This document shows, piece after piece, positions 29,359 to 33,709 of a DNA stretch of 33,709 nucleotides. Both the position numbers and the translations under genes were made by a program. Origin of the DNA: Nanobdellota archaeon. Lineage in GTDB: Archaea > Nanobdellota > Nanobdellia > SCGC-AAA011-G17 > GW2011-AR17. The stretch spans positions 1 through 33,709 of the forward strand of contig DUKS01000022.1 of assembly GCA_013329215.1 (NCBI GenBank). Direction: 5' to 3'. Under the pieces are notes generated by a model, which saw only the letters and a program-made list of their open reading frames with translations, ran no database searches and was not told where the DNA came from. Numbering within the stretch: the first letter of the stretch is position 1; every line of letters starts with the position of its first letter.

Positions 29359-29366
29359 TATATTTA
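29359..29366 (+). promoter_or_regulatory. TATA box for lspA
   Basis: TATATTTA is centred about 28 nt before the ATG at 29391, predicting a leaderless mRNA and excluding the track's start at 29307. Confidence 0.5.
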
Positions 29367-29390
29367 AGCCTGCTTTGCGTGCTTATTGCC

Positions 29391-29813
29391 ATGAAAGTCC
29401 CTGTAAAGCCGATACTGCTTGCTCTTTTGCTTGTCGCAGCAGACCAGATTACAAAAGCAGTTACAGAAGGCAAATCCTATATGCTTGGAAGCGTTGGCAT
29501 TGATTATGTAGTAAACAGAGGAGCTGCCTTCGGCGTGATGCAGGGCTGGAACTGGCTTTTGATAGGTGTTTCGTTCGCAGTTATCGGCTGGATTGCAATA
29601 TATTATCATAAGGAGAAAAGCAGGCTGATGCGGTATGCGCTTGTCTTCATATTCTCAGGCACGTTCGGCAACCTCATAGACCGGCTGTCTCTCGGCTATG
29701 TGCGGGACTTCATAGCAATTGGTGCATGGCCTAATTTCAACATTGCAGACTCGCTTAACGTGATTGGAGTTGCGCTCGTGATGCTAACACTCATTAGAAG
29801 GGAAATGAAGTAA
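29391..29813 (+). CDS. lspA: lipoprotein signal peptidase (signal peptidase II)
   Basis: This membrane aspartic protease cleaves the signal peptide of lipoproteins before the lipobox cysteine. The 140-aa protein has four hydrophobic segments and all family motifs: AADQITKA near the N-terminus, VVNRGAAFG, GTFGNLIDRL and FNIADS, the last two carrying the catalytic aspartates. The start at 29391 (MKVPVKPILLAL) is set by the TATA box and gives the normal length. LspA is a bacterial enzyme that most archaea lack, so gene transfer is likely. The lipobox cyclophilin at 22223 is a possible substrate. Confidence 0.92.
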   Translation: MKVPVKPILLALLLVAADQITKAVTEGKSYMLGSVGIDYVVNRGAAFGVMQGWNWLLIGVSFAVIGWIAIYYHKEKSRLMRYALVFIFSGTFGNLIDRLSLGYVRDFIAIGAWPNFNIADSLNVIGVALVMLTLIRREMK

Positions 29814-29885
29814 GACTTCTGGCAAAACTTGCCCTTCTTAAGCAAGGCAAGGTTAATAAAGGGGAAGAGAAGGCAATGAGAAACA

Positions 29886-30734
29886 ATGGAATACTTAATC
29901 CCCGCAGGGAAAACGCAAGCTGGCAAACAAACGATTTTGGAAAATATTGTTAATATCAGCGGGCCGGATAATTTAATAAGCATAAATGGCTATTTAACCG
30001 GCATGGCAGAATATGACTTTTGGGCAAACTGGCGCAACAAGTCAGAGATAGAAAAGAAGGCAATAGATTCTGTTAAAAAAGCGATGGCGCTTGTTATAGG
30101 CTCTGTTCCACAAAATGCATTGGTTGCTATTTATATCAAGGGGAGTTTTGCCAGAAGGGAAATGAAAGAAGGCAGTGATGTGGATATGGTTCCGATAGTT
30201 GCAGAGAATAAATATGAGGGTGCAGTGTTTGGGGTAAACAGCCCGGAAATCGAGCCTGTATGTGTTGTGCCTTTGTCTTTATGGGAATTCAGGCATAATA
30301 AATTATTTACCAAGGGCAATTATACGCCTGATCTGCGGGCAGAGCCTGATTTATTCCTTAAAAAATTAGATGAGTTTAAACTTATTTATGGCCAACCGTT
30401 GGATGCGGCTCAATTTCCAATTAGGGAAGACAGAGGTATTATGAGGAGTGAAATACACAAAATAAGAGAAGGATATATTCCTGCATATCGTGAAGGCGTA
30501 ATTGATTTCCTGCCATTGTTAAAAGAAGTTTTCTGGCTGGCGGAATTAGAGCAGGCTCTTAAGGGAAAGAGACCAGGGCATTCATTTAATGGAATCGTTA
30601 AATCAGTTAATAGCACTCATATTGCCCATGCTGCCTTTGGGCTTAGAAAAAAACGGGTCCATAATAAGGCGGAGGAAAAAAGATTTATTTCCCAATTAAA
30701 TAGATATCTGGCTGAATTGGAAAATCTGGTATAA
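29886..30734 (+). CDS. nucleotidyltransferase-domain protein
   Basis: A pol-beta-type nucleotidyltransferase domain is shown by IYIKGSFARREMKEGSDVDM, with GS at residues 86-87 and the catalytic Asp98 and Asp100, followed by a strand VPIV. The C-terminal 130 residues are helical (IDFLPLLKEVFWLAELEQAL), like the helical domains often joined to such enzymes. At 282 aa it resembles archaeal standalone nucleotidyltransferases of unknown substrate. The gene is AT-rich and differs from the 299-aa nucleotidyltransferase in lacking the winged helix. Confidence 0.75.
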   Translation: MEYLIPAGKTQAGKQTILENIVNISGPDNLISINGYLTGMAEYDFWANWRNKSEIEKKAIDSVKKAMALVIGSVPQNALVAIYIKGSFARREMKEGSDVDMVPIVAENKYEGAVFGVNSPEIEPVCVVPLSLWEFRHNKLFTKGNYTPDLRAEPDLFLKKLDEFKLIYGQPLDAAQFPIREDRGIMRSEIHKIREGYIPAYREGVIDFLPLLKEVFWLAELEQALKGKRPGHSFNGIVKSVNSTHIAHAAFGLRKKRVHNKAEEKRFISQLNRYLAELENLV

Positions 30735-30746
30735 TCCTTTTTACAA

Positions 30747-31631
30747 CTAAAAATTCTCCGTATCCTCGTACTCGCCCTGCAGTGTGATAATATCCTCAGT
30801 GGTAAGGACCTTCTTGTTCTTGAGCTTTTCCTCAACGCCTTTTGCCTTTTCATGCAGCTGCCTTGACATCTCATTCTTTCTCTCGCGCTGCTTGTTTTTG
30901 CGCTCATTTCCTTCTGCGGCCTCGGCGCCTTTCATCTCGCCGAACTTCTCCTTCAGCTGCCTGCTTACCTCTGCGTATTCCTGCTTGAACTTGATGAAAT
31001 TGTTGAAAGCCTCTTCCTGCGTCTTCTTGAGCTTGCCTATGTCCTTTGAAAGCTGCATGAACGACTCATAGCTGTCTTTGTTTGCGCCTGTGTTCTCCCT
31101 TAATTTATTGTGGAACTCGTCGCCTTTCTTCTTTGCCTCTGTTATCTGCCTGGACACTTCATTGATTTCCTTTACAACTGAATCAACGCCCTTGACAGAC
31201 TCATACTGCTTGCGGAGCGTGTTAATCTCCTTCATTATCTTCTTTTCCTTGTCAAACGAATATGCCTGTGTCTCAAGCGACTGCTCCATCCTTTCAATCC
31301 TTGATTTTAGCTCAACAGGATTGCCCTGGAACTTTGCCTTTGCAAGCATCTCATCTTTCTTCTTGTTAAGGTCTTTTATTTTAGCAATCAGCTCTTTCAC
31401 CTGGCTGTTGAACTCATCCCGCTTTGCCTTGAACTCTGAAATGTCCTTGCTTAAAACGTCGTTCTGGCCTTTTGCGGATTTTATCTTAGAAATAGTCTCG
31501 GCAATCTGCGCTTTCAGGTCTTCCTTCTTCTTAAACCATTCCTCTTTTTTCTCATTCAGCTCATTGAGTTTGTTCCGAAGCTCATTGATGCCTGTTTTGA
31601 TTTCGTCCTTTTTTAGCGTGTCTTCTGCCAT
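30747..31631 (-). CDS. archaeal coiled-coil protein (COG1340-like)
   Basis: A soluble protein of 294 aa that is almost entirely coiled coil (heptads in INELRNKLNELNEKKEEWFK onward). It starts MAEDTLKKDE and ends TTEDIITLQGEYEDTENF. This matches the conserved, uncharacterised archaeal family COG1340, suggested by recall and not by a search. The start at 31631 is preferred because the track's 26-residue extension is hydrophobic, unlike the family, and lies in a non-coding stretch. It lies downstream of P1 on the same strand. Confidence 0.78.
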   Translation of the reverse strand: MAEDTLKKDEIKTGINELRNKLNELNEKKEEWFKKKEDLKAQIAETISKIKSAKGQNDVLSKDISEFKAKRDEFNSQVKELIAKIKDLNKKKDEMLAKAKFQGNPVELKSRIERMEQSLETQAYSFDKEKKIMKEINTLRKQYESVKGVDSVVKEINEVSRQITEAKKKGDEFHNKLRENTGANKDSYESFMQLSKDIGKLKKTQEEAFNNFIKFKQEYAEVSRQLKEKFGEMKGAEAAEGNERKNKQRERKNEMSRQLHEKAKGVEEKLKNKKVLTTEDIITLQGEYEDTENF

Positions 31632-31670
31632 TAAGCAGCGTACCTCACATTTGTAAATTATAGTAAGTAG

Positions 31671-31715
31671 GATGTAGCCGGTAGCACTTAGCCACCAGCT
31701 ACGAGCCACTACCTA
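31671..31715 (-). repeat. GT-rich 3' element after the P1 gene
   Basis: On the minus strand GGCTCGTAGCTGGTGGCTAA and the flanks AGTGCTACCGGCTAC resemble the element after secY at 17689-17726. The element begins about 13 bases after the P1 stop codon and fills most of the gap to the coiled-coil gene. Confidence 0.45.
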
Positions 31716-31727
31716 ATAACTATGTTT

Positions 31728-32033
31728 TTAACCGAACAGTGCGCCAAGCCCTGCTGCAGCCTGCTCTTCGGTCACCTTTTTCTCTTCTTCCTTCTTTGCC
31801 TCTTTCTTCTCTGCTGGTGCCGCTGCTGCGCTGGCCGCTGCCACTGGGGCTGCGCATACTGCTGCTTCCTTTATTGCAGCATCTATGTCAACTCCTTCAA
31901 GAGCCGCCACGAGTGCCTTAGTTCGCCCTTCATCCACTGCCACACCGGCAGCTTCCAAGACTTTCTTTACTGCCGCCTCAGTTATCTGCTTTCCTGCCTT
32001 GTGCAGCAACATTCCGGCGTATATGTACTCCAT
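31728..32033 (-). CDS. rpl12: 50S ribosomal protein P1 (archaeal L12)
   Basis: P1 forms dimers on the stalk protein uL10 and recruits translation factors. The 101-aa protein has the N-terminal dimerisation domain [20 protein letters not shown], an alanine-rich hinge, a K/E-rich linker and the factor-binding tail GLGALFG. The start at 32033 matches the family and is preceded by GGAGGAG, and the track's six extra residues are unlikely. It is the last gene of the uL1-uL10-P1 operon. Confidence 0.95.
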   Translation of the reverse strand: MEYIYAGMLLHKAGKQITEAAVKKVLEAAGVAVDEGRTKALVAALEGVDIDAAIKEAAVCAAPVAAASAAAAPAEKKEAKKEEEKKVTEEQAAAGLGALFG

Positions 32034-32061
32034 TTTATTCTCCTCCTGCATTTCAAATATT

Positions 32062-32937
32062 TTACAATCCAGCCTTGCTTTTTACAGCATTTCCCTGGGC
32101 TTCTGCCTTAGCAAGAAGCTCTTTGAAGTTTTCGCTGGTGACTATGTCTTTTGAGTAAGCAAGGCCCTTTGAGTCATTAAATGCCTTTGTAATCAGGACC
32201 TTAATTGTGTCCTTTGCAGGGTACGCCGCGTACACAGCGAGGTTCATTGCCTCCCTTGCAAGCTGCATTATTGTCTCTTTTGTCTTCCTGTCGTCTATTG
32301 ACAGGACCTCTGCCTTGAGCACAATCCCGTTTTCAAGCAGCGCGACAAGCGTGAGCCCTATTTCCATTGGCTGTATGCCGAACTTTGTGAGCAGCGCGGC
32401 CGCTTTTCCGTCAACAACAGCGCCCTCCTTTGCAACAACTTTCTCGGCCTTTACAGCCACTTTCCCGCCTTCAATTCCCGCCTTTATTCCCATTGACGCA
32501 AGCTCGCTGATAATCGGGCCCGGTGCGAATGGTGTAGGCCCCGGCGGTATGACCAGGTCAAAAGGCGCTTTCTGCCCGGGCTTGATAGGGGTGCTTGACT
32601 TGCACTTGTCAATAGCCCTGCACAGCTTGAACGGGTTTTCCTTTGTGAATATAAGCGCAGGCATGCCCTTTATGCATGACACAAGATTGTCAATGCCGTT
32701 AACGCTACCCTTTACTTCTTCCAGTGCGATTTTTATGAGCCTTGCCTTGCTCATCTTGATTTCCATCATGCTGCGCAGCTGCTTCTTTATCTTCTCCATC
32801 TGCGCTGACGGAAGGTTTTCAATATCAACAACCCCGACAATCGGGTACTGCTTTATCAGCCTCACAAGCTCTTTTACTTCCTTCTTCTTGCCCTCTGCAA
32901 CATGCGCCTTGTGCTTGGCCTTTGGTGCCGCGCTCAT
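32062..32937 (-). CDS. rplP0: 50S ribosomal protein uL10 (P0), short stalk spine
   Basis: uL10 anchors the stalk to 23S rRNA and binds P1 dimers. The N-terminal domain is clear, with [20 protein letters not shown] and [20 protein letters not shown]. At 291 aa it ends shortly after two P1-binding-type helices ([18 protein letters not shown] and [19 protein letters not shown]). Archaeal P0 usually has about 335 aa with three such helices and an acidic tail resembling that of P1; both are missing here. The start overlaps the uL1 stop by 4 nt. Confidence 0.95.
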   Translation of the reverse strand: MSAAPKAKHKAHVAEGKKKEVKELVRLIKQYPIVGVVDIENLPSAQMEKIKKQLRSMMEIKMSKARLIKIALEEVKGSVNGIDNLVSCIKGMPALIFTKENPFKLCRAIDKCKSSTPIKPGQKAPFDLVIPPGPTPFAPGPIISELASMGIKAGIEGGKVAVKAEKVVAKEGAVVDGKAAALLTKFGIQPMEIGLTLVALLENGIVLKAEVLSIDDRKTKETIMQLAREAMNLAVYAAYPAKDTIKVLITKAFNDSKGLAYSKDIVTSENFKELLAKAEAQGNAVKSKAGL

Positions 32938-33596
32938 TGTGCACCGCCCATCTTGACAGGAGTTCCCATTGTGAATTTTAATATTACGGACTTGACATTG
33001 TTGTCCTGCTGCGGCAGGGCTTTTGAAACAGCTGTGTAAACAGCCATTATGTTCTCTGCCAGGTCATCGTCGCTCATCTTTTCATCGCCTACAGCGCATT
33101 TGACTATGAGGTCATTCTTTGTTGCAAGCCTTACTGTTTTTCTCAGCTTGTCAACAATCGGCTGCAGCGGCGCTTTTGGCGGTATGATGCAGCCTGACTT
33201 CGGGTTTGGCATTTTTCCTTTTGTGCCCAATATCTTACCCAGGTTTGCAGCCAGGTCTTTCATTAAGTGGGGCTGTGTTATGAAGAATGCAACCCTTCTT
33301 GCAAGCTTTTTCATTTCCCTCTTCTTTTTTGCCTCTTCAGGCAGCCTGTCAAGCGGGATTACAACATCGCATGCCTTTTTTGCCTCTGCAACAAGCGAAT
33401 CGTCAACAACAGCGCCGATTTCCACTTTTTTTGCCCTTGCGTGCGGCAAAGGAAGGAATATGTCAACTTTTTCATTCGGGTTTTTCAGGTCAATGCCCTT
33501 AAGATTGAGAATCAGGTCAACCGTCTGGTTAAATCCCCTCTTCGGGCTGTCCTTCCGGATTTTTTCAATTGCAGTTAATATTTCCTTTTTGTCCAT
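32934..33596 (-). CDS. rpl1: 50S ribosomal protein uL1
   Basis: uL1 forms the mobile L1 stalk at the E site and in many organisms represses its own mRNA. The 220-aa protein shows RGFNQTVDLILNLKGIDLKN, LGTKGKMPNPKSG and the C-terminal SVILKFTMGTPVKM. The start at 33596 (MDKKEILTAIEKIRK) is set by the family N-terminus and by GAAGGGAG upstream. It is the first gene of the operon, and uL11, often upstream in archaea, is not between it and the promoter. Confidence 0.96.
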   Translation of the reverse strand: MDKKEILTAIEKIRKDSPKRGFNQTVDLILNLKGIDLKNPNEKVDIFLPLPHARAKKVEIGAVVDDSLVAEAKKACDVVIPLDRLPEEAKKKREMKKLARRVAFFITQPHLMKDLAANLGKILGTKGKMPNPKSGCIIPPKAPLQPIVDKLRKTVRLATKNDLIVKCAVGDEKMSDDDLAENIMAVYTAVSKALPQQDNNVKSVILKFTMGTPVKMGGAQ

Positions 33597-33606
33597 TTTG
33601 CTCCCT

Positions 33607-33647
33607 TCTGCAGGCGCCTGTTTCACTCGCGCTTTGGCTTAAAGCGC
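33607..33647 (-). promoter_or_regulatory. hairpins in the uL1 leader
   Basis: A perfect inverted repeat GCGCTTT-AAGCC-AAAGCGC (33629-33647, 7-bp stem, 5-nt loop) and the palindrome CAGGCGCCTG lie in the ~80-nt leader between promoter and uL1. In methanogens uL1 binds a structure in its own mRNA, so this could be an autoregulatory site; the binding consensus itself was not identified. Confidence 0.45.
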
Positions 33648-33699
33648 AAAAGCCCCTGTAGTCGTGCGGGTTTTATCTTCCTATGATAAATGGGGGTTA

Positions 33700-33707
33700 T
33701 TTATAAA
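33700..33707 (-). promoter_or_regulatory. TATA box for the uL1-uL10-P1 operon
   Basis: TTTATAAA preceded by GG on the minus strand, at the edge of the window. It predicts a transcript start near 33677 and an 80-nt leader. The window ends before any further upstream repeat could be seen. Confidence 0.6.
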
Positions 33708-33709
33708 CC

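Noticed and set aside
1-33709. tRNA or rRNA genes
   Set aside because: Scanning intergenic regions for T-loop GGTTCGA-type sequence with matching arms and for rRNA signatures gave nothing convincing.

Overview
This window is archaeal and most likely from a small-genome DPANN lineage of the Woesearchaeota/Pacearchaeota/Nanoarchaeota type. Ribosomal protein genes run in archaeal S10-spc order and include the archaeal/eukaryotic-only proteins eS4, eL32, eL19, eL34, eL14 and P1. aIF1 and RNase P protein Rnp1 sit inside the operon. Many genes have a TTTATAAA-type TATA box about 26 nt before the start codon, giving leaderless or very short-leader mRNAs. A DNA primase with fused small- and large-subunit parts also fits DPANN. 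The lineage is inferred from gene content; no search was possible.

Layout. (1) 1-2820 is an AT-rich accessory stretch: the tail of an unknown gene, an unknown 206-aa gene convergent with a Dam-type adenine methyltransferase, and a two-gene unit of unknown function. (2) 2880-3280 holds repeats, a strong promoter and a hairpin-dense segment that looks like a structured RNA or operon leader. (3) 3280-15589 is one dense ribosomal operon, uL3 to uL15, on the + strand. Its genes are mostly overlapped by 1-4 nt or separated by 1-3 nt, except that two related ~55-bp inserts sit before uL14 and uS8. (4) 15615-18690 has a nucleotide hydrolase-like gene on the opposite strand, then secY, a degenerate Nudix gene and an EMC3/YidC-type insertase gene. 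(5) 18687-23261 has a radical SAM gene, then eL34, eL14, prefoldin alpha, an unknown gene, a wHTH-nucleotidyltransferase, a lipoprotein cyclophilin and a transglutaminase-like gene. (6) 23264-30734 has two 54-aa genes missing from the ORF track, the fused primase, an EamA transporter, a 967-aa membrane-anchored coiled-coil protein with internal repeats, lipoprotein signal peptidase LspA and a second nucleotidyltransferase. (7) 30747-33709 is a COG1340-type coiled-coil gene and the uL1-uL10-P1 stalk operon with its promoter at the window edge.

How they work together. Most genes serve translation (ribosome, initiation factor, RNase P), co-translational folding (prefoldin) and membrane insertion or export (SecY, EMC3-like insertase, LspA and a lipoprotein substrate).

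The most unusual signal is non-coding. A family of 22-24 bp units beginning GAAA.yTTTCTCGCTATCGC is placed directly upstream of the TATA boxes of the ribosomal leader, secY and eL34, with a degenerate unit before the insertase gene. Before eL34 it forms a six-unit tandem array that runs straight into the TATA box. Related sequence in the reverse orientation forms short inserts with mini-ORFs before uL14, uS8 and the coiled-coil gene. Together with the hairpin-dense leader before uL3, this looks like an undescribed cis-regulatory or repeat system attached to translation and secretion genes.
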